Origin: an uncultured Bacteroidales bacterium
GTDB taxonomy: Bacteria > Bacteroidota > Bacteroidia > Bacteroidales > Paludibacteraceae
Assembly (NCBI GenBank): GCA_902765485.1
Contig: CACWZZ010000003.1
Coordinates: 1-64,000 of the forward strand
Direction: 5' to 3'
Length of the DNA: 64,000 bases
Below are positions 47,558 to 56,180 of this stretch, one piece after another. The position numbers and the translations under genes were made by a program. How positions within the stretch are numbered: position 1 is the stretch's first letter; every line of letters begins with the position of its first letter. The notes under the pieces are model-generated. The model had not been told where the DNA came from. It did not search any database and saw only the letters and a list, made by a program, of their open reading frames with translations.

Positions 47558-50500
47558 ATGGCAGACACGTACGCGAAAAAACATGATTACGAAATCGTTT
47601 ATGTGTATTCTATAGACGATGGCGGACACGATGGGGCGTATAAGATAGGAAAAGCCTCTATCAAATTGACGTATAAAGAGGCCGACTTGATAGACCCAAC
47701 TGGCAGTCAAGTAATGACAGCGGCAAAGGAGCGCATTAAACATCAAATGTCGCAAGTTGCAACTTTGCCTACCATCCATCATGCGGAACTGACACGCTAT
47801 ATCAATGAAGACGGTGAGGAATGTTCTTTCACCGATGACCAACTGCATAGTGTGCTTGAGCAGAACGGATTTAAGAAAAAGGACTTTCCAGATTTATGGT
47901 GGAAACCTCGTGATTGGATGGAATGCACGTTGGATGATATCCTGTTAGCCATAAAAACCATCAAATCCGGTCATCAAGTAATGCCGAAAAATAAGGCATG
48001 TGGGTCAATTGTTTTCCGAGAAGAACAAGAGAGGGCTATAAATAATACCATTGAGCGTTTTAAGGTGGTTGACAAAATGCTGTGGAACGCCAAGATGCGT
48101 TTCGGTAAAACGCTCTGTTCTCTTGAATTAATCAGGCGGTATGGTTTTAAGAAAACGCTGATTGTCACCCACCGTCCTGTTGTCCGTGATGGCTGGTTCG
48201 GGGATTATGAATTACTGGATTTTACAGGCTATTCTTATGGGTGTAAGGAAGCGGAAACGACATCTAAAAAGAACGTAGGAGAAACGTTTGTAACACTCCA
48301 ACGCGACTTTAGGAAGCATGGTATCAACTATATTTATTTTGCCTCCATGCAAGATTTGCGCGGAGGTGATAATGTGAAAGAAGGCGGTATTGACAAAAAC
48401 CATGAGATATTCAAGAACAATTGGGATTTGATTATTGTAGATGAGGCACATGAGGGAACGCAAACCGCACTTGGCAAGAATGTGCTCGACTTGCTTATTT
48501 CTAAACATCCCAAAGTGTTATATCTCTCCGGAACACCGTATAATATTCTGCATTTATTTGAAGAAGAAAATATTTTCACATGGGATTATAACATGGAGCA
48601 AGATGCCAAGGAAAAATGGTATTCAAGTCATCCCCATGAGGATAATCCCTATGAGGAGTTGCCACGTCTCAATATTCGCACATTCAAGTTAGGCGATGAA
48701 TTCCAGTCGTACTATAATAGCGACGAAGAGTTCTTCAACTTCTCGGAATTGTTCAGAACATGGGAAGGCAATGAAGCCAAAGATGGAGCACAACTGCCAT
48801 CACCGGCACATGTCGGTAGGTTCGTGCATGAGCAAGATGTACGTGATTTTTTGGATTTGATGCACAAACCCGATTCTTTGTATCCATTCTCTACGGAAGG
48901 CTACCGCTATCTTTTTGCACATACATTCTGGGTACTCCCTGGAATTAAAGCGGCAAAGGCATTATCAAAACTATTGCAGGAACAGAACTCATGGTGGCAA
49001 CAAAAAGGACATGAATATGCCATTGTAAATGTGGCTGGCGAAGGTGACGATCCTACTTATGACAGATTGGATACCAAAAAACATGTTGAGGAACACGAGA
49101 AGAAAGAAAAAGATGCTTTGGAGAAAGTCAAAAAAGCCATCAAGAAACATCCTCGAACGATTACGCTTTCGTGTGGGCGTCTTACTACAGGCGTAACTGT
49201 CAAACCGTGGACAGGCGTCTTTATGCTTAAAGGGAACGGAGAAACAAAAGCTTCGTTCTACATGCAGACTATTTTCCGGGCACAATCTCCTAATCATGAG
49301 CCGTATCTCAAAACTGATTGCTATGCCTTTGATTTTGCGCCAGACCGTACATTGACGGTTATTAATGAGTACTTGGCATCTCAGCCGAATAATCGAGACC
49401 GCCATAAACGTCCGAAAGAAACCGTTATTGAGGAATTTCTGCGTTTTTGTTCGGTAGTTTCTATCGAAGGTAATACGCCTACGGAATATCGGACAGATAC
49501 ATTCATTTCTCAAGTAAACCAAGCCTACAAAGACTATATTGTGCGCAACGGCTTCAAAGGGCGTCAGTTGTATGTGGACCTATATCAAATTTCAGATGCA
49601 GACCGTGTGCTATTAGAAGAAGTGCGTGCTGCACTCAAAGGCTCCAAGGCAAAGAATGGAGGTGATGGAAAAGTGACTATCGCTAATGGCGGAGTAACCA
49701 TTACTGGTGGAAAAAAGAAAAATATCTTTGATACTCCTGTAGCCAAACAGCAAAAGACAGATCGCAAGAAGCAGCGCGATGCTTACCAAGCCATATTGGA
49801 TACACTTTCTATCCGATTGCCGATGATGGTGTTTGGAGAATTGGAGAGTTTGGAACATTTCTCTATGGAGGCTTTTGTGGATGGTATACACGAAGATTCA
49901 TGGAGTATATTTATGCCCAAAGGAATAACAAAAGATATATTCCGTCGGTTATTGCATTTGTATAATACAGATGCTATATTGGCTTCATTCCAAAATATAT
50001 TAGAAAGAGCTCATCGGGCAGACCAATTACCGGTTGCAGAAAGGGCCAAAGAGATGGCGCATATTATTTCTCAATTCCGTTTCCCCGACAAGGAAACCGT
50101 CTTAACGCCTTGGCAAGTCGTTAATATGCACATGACGGACACAATCGGTGGCTATGATTTCTATGACGAGACACATTCTCAGCAATTGGCAGAGCCGCGT
50201 TTTGTGAAGAGAGAAATGACGGATGATATTTTTGCAGATGAGAACACCCGTATTTTAGAGGTAAATGCTAAATCCGGTGTTTATCCTTTATGGTTAGCAT
50301 ATACGTTCTTCCGCTACAGAGAAAAGGAATTTGAAAGGCGACATGAAACGCCTCCAAATGAGATGGAACAGATAGACATCTGGCGCGCAATATTACGGAA
50401 TAACATATTCGTCTTGTGTATGTCGCCAATGGCGGTAAAGATTACAGAACGAGCTTTGCGAGGCTATCACGATTATCAAATAAATTGCAAGTATCAACCG

Positions 50501-51604
50501 AGGTTGTTAGAAATCCTCAAAAATGAAGAAGGACAAAAGAAATTAGTTAAACACTTAAAGAAATACTCCTATTGGGGAATCGAAAATATGGAACCAAATA
50601 AATTTGAATTTAAAGCAGTAGTAGGAAATCCTCCTTATCAAGAAATGGATGGAGGGAATAATGCTAGTGCTAAACCTATATACCACTACTTTGCTGCGTT
50701 GGCTAGGGAACTTTCCCCAAATTTCTTTTCTTTAATCATGCCAGCAAGGTGGTATGCAGGAGGGAAAGGACTTGATGATTTTAGAAGTAAAATGCTTTCT
50801 GATAAAAGAATAATCAAGTTGGTTGATTTCGCAAACAGTGCAGATTGTTTTCCAAAGGTTAGCATTGCTGGTGGTATTTCATATTTCTTATGGAAAAGAG
50901 ATGCAAATGAAGATTGTGAAATTACGAATATGAATCAAGGAAAGGTGATGTCAGTCGTAAAGAGAGATTTGAGTCAGTATTCAATATTAGTTCGTGATAA
51001 TAATGCATATTATACCGTTCAAAAGATTCTTAATGATTCAGATAAAATGTTGAGTAGTCATGTCTATTCTCGTAATAGTTTCAATCTGCCAAGTAACTTT
51101 AGAGGGCATTCCATTAAGAGTAATGGAGACTTAATGGTTCTAACTTCCAATGGGGTATTCTATGTAAAACCCAATAAAGTAAAAGTCAATGATAAATTGT
51201 TAAATAAATATAAAGTGATTATCACATATGCGATGTCAGGAGGAAATAAACCGTCTTCAGATGGTACTTATCAAATAATATCGTCGCTAACAATATTGAA
51301 ACCAAAAGAAATTTGCACAGAAACATTCTTAGTATTAGATGTTTTTCCCAATGAGAAAGATGCACTTTCTCTTGTAAATTATGTTAAAACAAAGTTCTTT
51401 AGATTCCTGTTGCTACAATCCTTAACTTCAATTCACATTACAAAAGATACTTTCCGTTTTGTCCCTCTCCAAGACTTTTCTACGAATAGTGACATTGATT
51501 GGAATAAATCAGTTGCAGAAATTGATTCACAACTTTATGCAAAATACAACCTCTCTGATGAAGAAATATCTTTTATCGAGAAAATGATAAAACCAATGGA
51601 TTAA
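47558..51604 (+). CDS. Fused GIY-YIG-like/DEAH helicase/N6-adenine methylase restriction-modification protein
   Basis: 1348 aa. Order: a T5orf172/GIY-YIG-like domain (about 8-70, EIVYVYSIDDGGHDGAYKIG), a superfamily 2 helicase with motif I AKMRFGKT (ending at 185), DEAH at 295-298 (LIIVDEAHEG), motif III LYLSGTP and an arginine-finger region QTIFRAQSP, then a methylase with a motif I-like TRILEVNAKSGVYPLWLA (about 897-914) and the catalytic NPPY at 1024-1027, and a C-terminal target-recognition-like part. This resembles Eco57I-type and type ISP enzymes, in which one chain cuts, moves and methylates. Motif I lacks the usual GxG. It follows the subunit at 46386 after 2 bp and precedes the next gene by 4 bp. 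Confidence 0.85.
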   Translation: MADTYAKKHDYEIVYVYSIDDGGHDGAYKIGKASIKLTYKEADLIDPTGSQVMTAAKERIKHQMSQVATLPTIHHAELTRYINEDGEECSFTDDQLHSVLEQNGFKKKDFPDLWWKPRDWMECTLDDILLAIKTIKSGHQVMPKNKACGSIVFREEQERAINNTIERFKVVDKMLWNAKMRFGKTLCSLELIRRYGFKKTLIVTHRPVVRDGWFGDYELLDFTGYSYGCKEAETTSKKNVGETFVTLQRDFRKHGINYIYFASMQDLRGGDNVKEGGIDKNHEIFKNNWDLIIVDEAHEGTQTALGKNVLDLLISKHPKVLYLSGTPYNILHLFEEENIFTWDYNMEQDAKEKWYSSHPHEDNPYEELPRLNIRTFKLGDEFQSYYNSDEEFFNFSELFRTWEGNEAKDGAQLPSPAHVGRFVHEQDVRDFLDLMHKPDSLYPFSTEGYRYLFAHTFWVLPGIKAAKALSKLLQEQNSWWQQKGHEYAIVNVAGEGDDPTYDRLDTKKHVEEHEKKEKDALEKVKKAIKKHPRTITLSCGRLTTGVTVKPWTGVFMLKGNGETKASFYMQTIFRAQSPNHEPYLKTDCYAFDFAPDRTLTVINEYLASQPNNRDRHKRPKETVIEEFLRFCSVVSIEGNTPTEYRTDTFISQVNQAYKDYIVRNGFKGRQLYVDLYQISDADRVLLEEVRAALKGSKAKNGGDGKVTIANGGVTITGGKKKNIFDTPVAKQQKTDRKKQRDAYQAILDTLSIRLPMMVFGELESLEHFSMEAFVDGIHEDSWSIFMPKGITKDIFRRLLHLYNTDAILASFQNILERAHRADQLPVAERAKEMAHIISQFRFPDKETVLTPWQVVNMHMTDTIGGYDFYDETHSQQLAEPRFVKREMTDDIFADENTRILEVNAKSGVYPLWLAYTFFRYREKEFERRHETPPNEMEQIDIWRAILRNNIFVLCMSPMAVKITERALRGYHDYQINCKYQPRLLEILKNEEGQKKLVKHLKKYSYWGIENMEPNKFEFKAVVGNPPYQEMDGGNNASAKPIYHYFAALARELSPNFFSLIMPARWYAGGKGLDDFRSKMLSDKRIIKLVDFANSADCFPKVSIAGGISYFLWKRDANEDCEITNMNQGKVMSVVKRDLSQYSILVRDNNAYYTVQKILNDSDKMLSSHVYSRNSFNLPSNFRGHSIKSNGDLMVLTSNGVFYVKPNKVKVNDKLLNKYKVIITYAMSGGNKPSSDGTYQIISSLTILKPKEICTETFLVLDVFPNEKDALSLVNYVKTKFFRFLLLQSLTSIHITKDTFRFVPLQDFSTNSDIDWNKSVAEIDSQLYAKYNLSDEEISFIEKMIKPMD

Positions 51605-51608
51605 TACT

Positions 51609-52574
51609 ATGGCACAGAAGGAAAAAATGTATCAAATCAAAGTTCCTGTATATACCAGTGCGGGAATAGAAGGACTGACGCAGAGTTTATTTGGCTACAT
51701 GTCTTACAAAGAAATGAATGAGGCAATAAAGCAACAAATAAAAGATGCAAAATATCCGTATTTTATTAATAGTAGAGTGAAAACGAAAACTACTATTATA
51801 GATTCTGTCATCTGTAAAGATGTTATTGTTGATGGAAGAGATGCTTTGCTCTTAAGAATCTCAGCCTATAACACGAACCTATACGGCGGATATTTTGAGG
51901 ATGATACGAAGCGTAAACGCGAAATAACAAACACGAATAGGATAGGTAGTGATAATAATTTTGTGTTGCTATTCCCTATGATGCTGGGTATCTCCGATGA
52001 AGAGACGAATTATTATTTCTTAATGCTTGTATATGAAGACCCCTCCAAAGATACGGGAGAAGTTGTGAAACTTGCCAAAGTGTTGCTTAATAAGATGCTT
52101 AATATCCCCATGCAAAATATTAAGATGGAAACAGTAATGGAGGAGTTGCGTATAAGTAAAAGAATTCCGGAATTGAATCTTAAATTTTCCTCTTTAGACG
52201 AAGGAGATAATAATGTCGATGCGCGGTTCAAAGAGTATCTGGTAAAGACAAAGACTATTCAAAAGAAAGAACGCAAATTTGAATATGTGCCCTCTGATTT
52301 GATTAATGAAGTTATAAATGACACTACGGATGTAGATGTTTCGAAATACGATACTCGAGAGGCACAAATCAAATTAGGAAGAAAGGAATACCGTATTAAA
52401 CATATGCTGCATGAAGCGAATGAGGAAATTCAGGACACCATAGAGCGAATATTCAATGCAAGCGTAGAAGTAACCAAAGAAGAAATGGATAATAAAAAAA
52501 TATACGATACGGAATTTATTGTTGAGAAATTAACAGCTGTCATGAATAACTATTTGTCTTATGGAGATAAATAA
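51609..52574 (+). CDS. Soluble protein paired with a small membrane protein in the RM operon
   Basis: 321 aa, not recognised. No signal peptide or membrane helix. Visible features: SLFGYMSYKEMNEAIKQQIK near the start, ALLLRISAYNTNLYGGYFED, FVLLFPMMLGISDEETNYYF, and a basic, helical C-terminal third. Its size, its small membrane partner (overlap of 14 bp) and the strand-helix-basic-strand middle part are like the 305-aa protein at 2188, hence the rexA-like hypothesis, but residue identity between the two is not evident by eye. It starts 4 bp after the RM gene, so all are co-expressed. It could be a sensor of cut DNA or of phage components. Confidence 0.5.
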   Translation: MAQKEKMYQIKVPVYTSAGIEGLTQSLFGYMSYKEMNEAIKQQIKDAKYPYFINSRVKTKTTIIDSVICKDVIVDGRDALLLRISAYNTNLYGGYFEDDTKRKREITNTNRIGSDNNFVLLFPMMLGISDEETNYYFLMLVYEDPSKDTGEVVKLAKVLLNKMLNIPMQNIKMETVMEELRISKRIPELNLKFSSLDEGDNNVDARFKEYLVKTKTIQKKERKFEYVPSDLINEVINDTTDVDVSKYDTREAQIKLGRKEYRIKHMLHEANEEIQDTIERIFNASVEVTKEEMDNKKIYDTEFIVEKLTAVMNNYLSYGDK

Positions 52575-52974
52575 TATCCTATCTGATTTAATAACACTCT
52601 ATTTTGCCATATTGGGAATCCTATTTGGCATATTTACTGTGTTATGGTCATTTATTTTGTCTAAGCGCGATGAGTTGTTGGTGGCACTTGAAGATTTGAG
52701 ACAAAATAACAAAAGGCCTTTACTGGTTAAAAAAGTATCACTTTTAAAATCGTATATATGCCATCTAAAAAAAGTTAACGCGTGGTGTGTTAGTGATATA
52801 TTGGGAACCTTATTTATGTTGTCTGCGTGTTGGGTATCGCTGCGTTTTACTCATGACTACTGTCAAGAGATTTGTTTTTGGATAATTGTAGGTCTAAGCG
52901 CAATATGCATTGTGGGATTGATGATACAATCTGTTTTTCTTTGGATTAACTATAAAAATTATTCCAAGATATAA
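52561..52974 (+). CDS. Small membrane protein of the RM operon (RexB-like position)
   Basis: 137 aa with three membrane helices: about 11-33 (TLYFAILGILFGIFTVLWSF), 79-97 (DILGTLFMLSACWVSLRF) and 105-130 (CFWIIVGLSAICIVGLMIQS). A charged cytoplasmic-type loop of about 45 residues separates the first two. The first helix region resembles helix 2 of the 149-aa protein at 1683 (ILYGLIGVLFSVAMSLIIAF), so the two may be distant relatives. No enzyme motif. It overlaps the upstream gene by 14 bp and shares one base with the downstream start codon, showing tight coupling. Confidence 0.55.
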   Translation: MEINNILSDLITLYFAILGILFGIFTVLWSFILSKRDELLVALEDLRQNNKRPLLVKKVSLLKSYICHLKKVNAWCVSDILGTLFMLSACWVSLRFTHDYCQEICFWIIVGLSAICIVGLMIQSVFLWINYKNYSKI

Positions 52975-53795
52975 TGAGGTCTGGTGTAATATATCTATAT
53001 ACATTTCCAAACGGCAAAGTGTATGTTGGGCAAACTCGGCGTGATCCTAAAGTGCGGCATAGAGAACATCTTGATCCCAAAATAGGTCCGACAAATAGCG
53101 CCTTTTGGAAAGCATACCAAGAACAAGGCGAACCGAAATATGAGATCTTAGAAACGCATCAATTTGAGAATGTGGAAGAACTGATAGATGTACTTAATGA
53201 ACGCGAAACATATTATATCAATTTCTATCAATCTACAAACACCGAACATGGGTATAATGTAAAACCATCCGGAACCGTTGGACTGCATGGAGAGCCAAAG
53301 ATATGCAGGCTGTTTGATGCGTACTATCATATGTATATGCAAAACATATGGCCGCATTTCAAAGAGGTAGAAAAGAAAGTGGAGAAAGGCGAAGAACTAA
53401 ATGAGGAAGAAAATGAAGTCTATCAAGATTATTTTGTAGAGAAGAATGTTTTTTATAAAGAAAACGGAGAACACAAAACAGATGAATTGATATATGAGCA
53501 TTGGTTTGATTTTGCGGAATTCTGCTTGCAGGATGATATACGGACTTATGCACATGAGTATGTTCATGAAAATGCAGCACAATTATTAGATGAATATATA
53601 GACAAGGAAACAATATATCAACTTAACTCCGATGGTGAAATTATTGCCAAGTTTGATTCTCAACAAGATGCCGCTACAGCAATGGGAGCAAAAAACGCAG
53701 CAAATATCAATAACGCTGTCCTCGGCAAGCAGAAAACAGCCTATGGCTATCGCTGGGTAAAAGCTATAGATTATCAACAACCGCATAAAGAATAG
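52974..53795 (+). CDS. GIY-YIG nuclease-family protein with NUMOD1-like C-terminal piece
   Basis: 273 aa. The N-terminal 95 residues are a GIY-YIG domain: GVIYLYTFPNGKVYVGQTRR gives the two motifs (as IYLY and VYVG), with Arg in HREHLD and Glu in ERETYYINFYQS. The middle (about 110-210) is acidic and unrecognised. The last 60 residues (IYQLNSDGEIIAKFDSQQDA, then AANINNAVLGKQKTAYGYRW) match the NUMOD1-type DNA-binding repeat of homing endonucleases. So it may be a mobile-nuclease derivative or the operon's second nuclease. It starts at the last base of the membrane-protein stop (TAATG). Confidence 0.8.
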   Translation: MRSGVIYLYTFPNGKVYVGQTRRDPKVRHREHLDPKIGPTNSAFWKAYQEQGEPKYEILETHQFENVEELIDVLNERETYYINFYQSTNTEHGYNVKPSGTVGLHGEPKICRLFDAYYHMYMQNIWPHFKEVEKKVEKGEELNEEENEVYQDYFVEKNVFYKENGEHKTDELIYEHWFDFAEFCLQDDIRTYAHEYVHENAAQLLDEYIDKETIYQLNSDGEIIAKFDSQQDAATAMGAKNAANINNAVLGKQKTAYGYRWVKAIDYQQPHKE

Positions 53796-53950
53796 TTTTG
53801 CTCACATAATAACAGAAAATGCATTTTTTCTAAAAAAAACTTGCTTTTTGAGTGATAGATTTCAGGTCTTTTTTGACTTATATATGGAGGGGTATATATA
53901 AACACGAATCTATTAACACAAAACACAACGGATAAAATATTATCAAATAT

Positions 53951-54162
53951 ATGAGTACCAAACAATCCATAGGGTTCTACAAAGACCGCGAAGTGCGGGC
54001 TATATGGAATGATGAACAAAGCAAGTGGTTCTTTTCCATCGTAGATATAGTGGCCGCAATTACCGAAAGTCCCCGCCCACGTGTCTATTTACAACTATCA
54101 ACGACCGTGAGTTGTTCATGAAAGGAATAGACTATTCTTATTACTACGAACAAGAAGATTAA
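53951..54162 (+). pseudogene. Remnant of a Bro-N-type gene
   Basis: The first 45 residues (KQSIGFYKDREVRAIWNDEQ, WFFSIVDIVAAITESPRPRVY) are a Bro-N-like start as in phage antirepressors and DinD-like proteins, then a stop comes at 54119-54121. In another frame the DNA continues NDRELFMKGIDYSYYYEQED to a stop at 54160-54162. The piece between is missing, so a deletion with frameshift has removed most of the gene. The AT-rich composition fits the preceding operon. It marks the right end of the accessory segment. Confidence 0.7.
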
Positions 54163-54164
54163 CC

Positions 54165-54308
54165 ATGCCTTGTCCGCATAATAACATAGATTGCCCTTGT
54201 CCGAAAGACTGCCCGCGGCACGGGCATTGCTGCGCCTGCGTAGCACATCATAAAGCCGTAGGGGGTAAGCTGCCGGCATGCCTCCGAGGCATTGACTGGC
54301 AGAAATGA
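54165..54308 (+). CDS. Small cysteine-rich protein (DUF6485-like)
   Basis: 47 aa: MPCPHNNIDCPCPKDCPRHG, then HCCACVAHHKAVGG and KLPACLR. Eight Cys and several His in a spacing that suggests metal binding. I relate it to the DUF6485-type family with the pattern CxCxxxxCxxxGxCCxCxxxHxxxxxLPxC. It lies 33 bp ahead of the SBF symporter gene on the same strand and may be co-expressed with it. Function unknown; zinc binding is a guess. Confidence 0.65.
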   Translation: MPCPHNNIDCPCPKDCPRHGHCCACVAHHKAVGGKLPACLRGIDWQK

Positions 54309-54340
54309 GAACAATCTCCGCATCATAATATACAGAAACT

Positions 54341-55234
54341 ATGAACACCATCTTTATCGTACTGCCGATATTAACTATTCTGATGTTTGACTTGGGCTTG
54401 GTGCTCAAGCCTGCCGACTTCAGACTGATAGCCGAACGCCCGAAGCCGGTGATTATCGGGCTGGTCGGGCAGATTATACTGCTGCCGCTCATTGCGTGGG
54501 GGCTGATAGAGCTGTCAGCCATCAGCTTTCAGCATTCAGCTATCAGCGTCCAGCTGTCGGCATTCAGCGTCATCGGTATCATGCTGGTGGCGTGCAGTCC
54601 GGGTGGGAGTTCGAGCAATGTGTTCTCAATGCTGGCGAAAGGCGATGTAGCGCTGTCGGTGACGCTGACGGCGTGCAGCAGTATCCTCACGCTCTTCACC
54701 CTGCCGCTTATCATGGCGTGGGTGACTGCCGGAGTAGGGGAGGCGGTGAATATCCATCTGCCCGTCGGCAAACTGCTGATACAGAATATCGTGCTGATGG
54801 TAGTGCCTATCTCTGTCGGATTTATCGTGAACCTCTACCGCCCGGGGACAGCGGCGAAGATACATAATGTGCTCAAGCGCATTGCCATGCCGGCGTTGGT
54901 GCTGTTGGTGACAATCTTTTTTATTCAGCACAGACAGACTATCGTAGCCGAGTTCGGTTCGCTGGGACTGATGATGACGGTCCTTATCCTTGCCACGACG
55001 GGCTGCGGCGCGTTGCTGGCATGGCTGTTCCGCCTGAGCGGCAGAGAACGCCGCACGCTGGTCATCGAGATAGGCATGCAGAACGCCGCGCAGGCAATCA
55101 CCATCGCCTGCAGTCCCTTGATATTTAACAACGAACTCATCGCCGTCCCGGCAATCATCTACGCGCTGGTGATGAACCTTGTTCTGTTGGCGTATGTGGG
55201 ATTGACCAAGCTGTCTTGTCCTGAAAGAAGTTGA
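54341..55234 (+). CDS. Bile acid:sodium symporter (SBF) family protein
   Basis: 297 aa, nine to ten membrane helices. Family blocks: VLPILTILMFDLGLVLKPAD at the start, LVACSPGGSSSNVFSMLAKG (about 83-102) and EIGMQNAAQAITIACSPLIF (about 246-265), the two conserved discontinuous helices. It is likely a Na+-coupled carrier for an organic anion; the substrate need not be a bile acid. Between helices 2 and 3 a nine-unit 7-bp array adds ELSAISFQHSAISVQLSAFS, which replaces or lengthens a loop. The array is the longest in-frame example in the window. Confidence 0.9.
   Translation: MNTIFIVLPILTILMFDLGLVLKPADFRLIAERPKPVIIGLVGQIILLPLIAWGLIELSAISFQHSAISVQLSAFSVIGIMLVACSPGGSSSNVFSMLAKGDVALSVTLTACSSILTLFTLPLIMAWVTAGVGEAVNIHLPVGKLLIQNIVLMVVPISVGFIVNLYRPGTAAKIHNVLKRIAMPALVLLVTIFFIQHRQTIVAEFGSLGLMMTVLILATTGCGALLAWLFRLSGRERRTLVIEIGMQNAAQAITIACSPLIFNNELIAVPAIIYALVMNLVLLAYVGLTKLSCPERS
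54508..54572. repeat. Nine-unit 7-bp array (NNNTCAG) inside the SBF gene
   Basis: ctgtcag, ccatcag, ctttcag, cattcag, ctatcag, cgtccag, ctgtcgg, cattcag, cgtcatc: the same family as the CTGANGG arrays, read on the other strand. Confidence 0.85.
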
Positions 55235-55306
55235 CACTAAAAAAAGGTGTCCTTATGTATAAAAAAGTCAATATTAGTGCAAATATAAAACAAAAACAAT
55301 ACAATT

Positions 55307-56101
55307 ATGACAGATTTATTGATTCTTTTTGCGGTGGCGATGGCAGTGTCCGCAATAGGGTGGAAGTACTTCGTGTATTTCTTCAGTCTCGGTTACGGTT
55401 ACGGGATTGCTGCTTTGGCAATCACGATGGGCGTGCTATACCACGCGAATCTGAGTGTGCCGACCGCGGCGATGTTAGTGCTGCTGCTGATTTTCGGAAT
55501 CCGGCTTGGTACGTATCTTTTGGTGCGTGAGCGTAAGGCGGTCGGGTACCGTAAGATTCTCTACGGCGAGGGGCATTCGGACAAGAAACCGGCAGGCGTG
55601 ATGATCATGATCTGGCTGTTCTGCGCGCTGCTGTATGTGGCGCAGGTGAGCCCGGTGGCATTCCGTCTGGCGAACGGTCCGCACGACAGCGAGCTGTGGG
55701 CGTGGATCGGAGCAGCAGTCATGGCGTGCGGAATATTATTAGAGAGTATCAGCGACGCGCAGAAGAGTGCCGCGAAGAAAAAGAACCCGAAACGGTTTGT
55801 CGATACCGGTTTGTACCGCATTGTGCGTTGCCCGAACTACTTAGGCGAAGTGACGATCTGGACGGGCGCATTGTTGAGCGGTATCGGCGCAGGGCTTAAC
55901 TGGTGGCAATGGGTGATCGTAGCGATCGGTTACGCAGGTATCGTATTTGTGATGTTCAGCGGAGCGCGCCGTCTGGAGTTGCGCCAGAACGCTGCCTATG
56001 GCGACGATCCCGAATATCAGGCGTACGTGAAGAAGACACCGATCCTGATTCCGTTCCTGCCGATTTACTCCGTAGCCAAATACGAATGGCTCAAGGCGTG
56101 A
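55307..56101 (+). CDS. DUF1295/steroid 5-alpha-reductase-like membrane protein
   Basis: 264 aa, about seven membrane helices. The conserved block RFVDTGLYRIVRCPNYLGEV (about 164-183) followed by LRQNAAYGDDPEYQAYVKKT is the DUF1295/isoprenylcysteine-methyltransferase-like signature. The family reduces or methylates lipid substrates using NAD(P)H or SAM; the substrate here is unknown. It follows the SBF gene after 72 bp on the same strand. Directly behind the stop lies a 7-bp AGAGTTT array. Confidence 0.85.
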   Translation: MTDLLILFAVAMAVSAIGWKYFVYFFSLGYGYGIAALAITMGVLYHANLSVPTAAMLVLLLIFGIRLGTYLLVRERKAVGYRKILYGEGHSDKKPAGVMIMIWLFCALLYVAQVSPVAFRLANGPHDSELWAWIGAAVMACGILLESISDAQKSAAKKKNPKRFVDTGLYRIVRCPNYLGEVTIWTGALLSGIGAGLNWWQWVIVAIGYAGIVFVMFSGARRLELRQNAAYGDDPEYQAYVKKTPILIPFLPIYSVAKYEWLKA

Positions 56102-56103
56102 TG

Positions 56104-56160
56104 AGAGTTAGAGTTTAGAGGGTAGAGTTTAGAGGTTAGAGGGTAGAGTTTAGAGGTTAA
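56104..56160. repeat. 7-bp AGAGTTT/AGAGGGT array
   Basis: About eight heptamers (agagttt, agagggt, agagttt, agaggtt and so on) between the DUF1295 stop and the acid phosphatase start. Confidence 0.85.
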
Positions 56161-56180
56161 AACAAAAAAAACAAAATGAT

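Noticed and set aside
55231-55530. A 99-residue frame overlapping the DUF1295 gene start
   Set aside because: It shares most of its DNA with the recognised DUF1295 gene in another frame and has no family resemblance.
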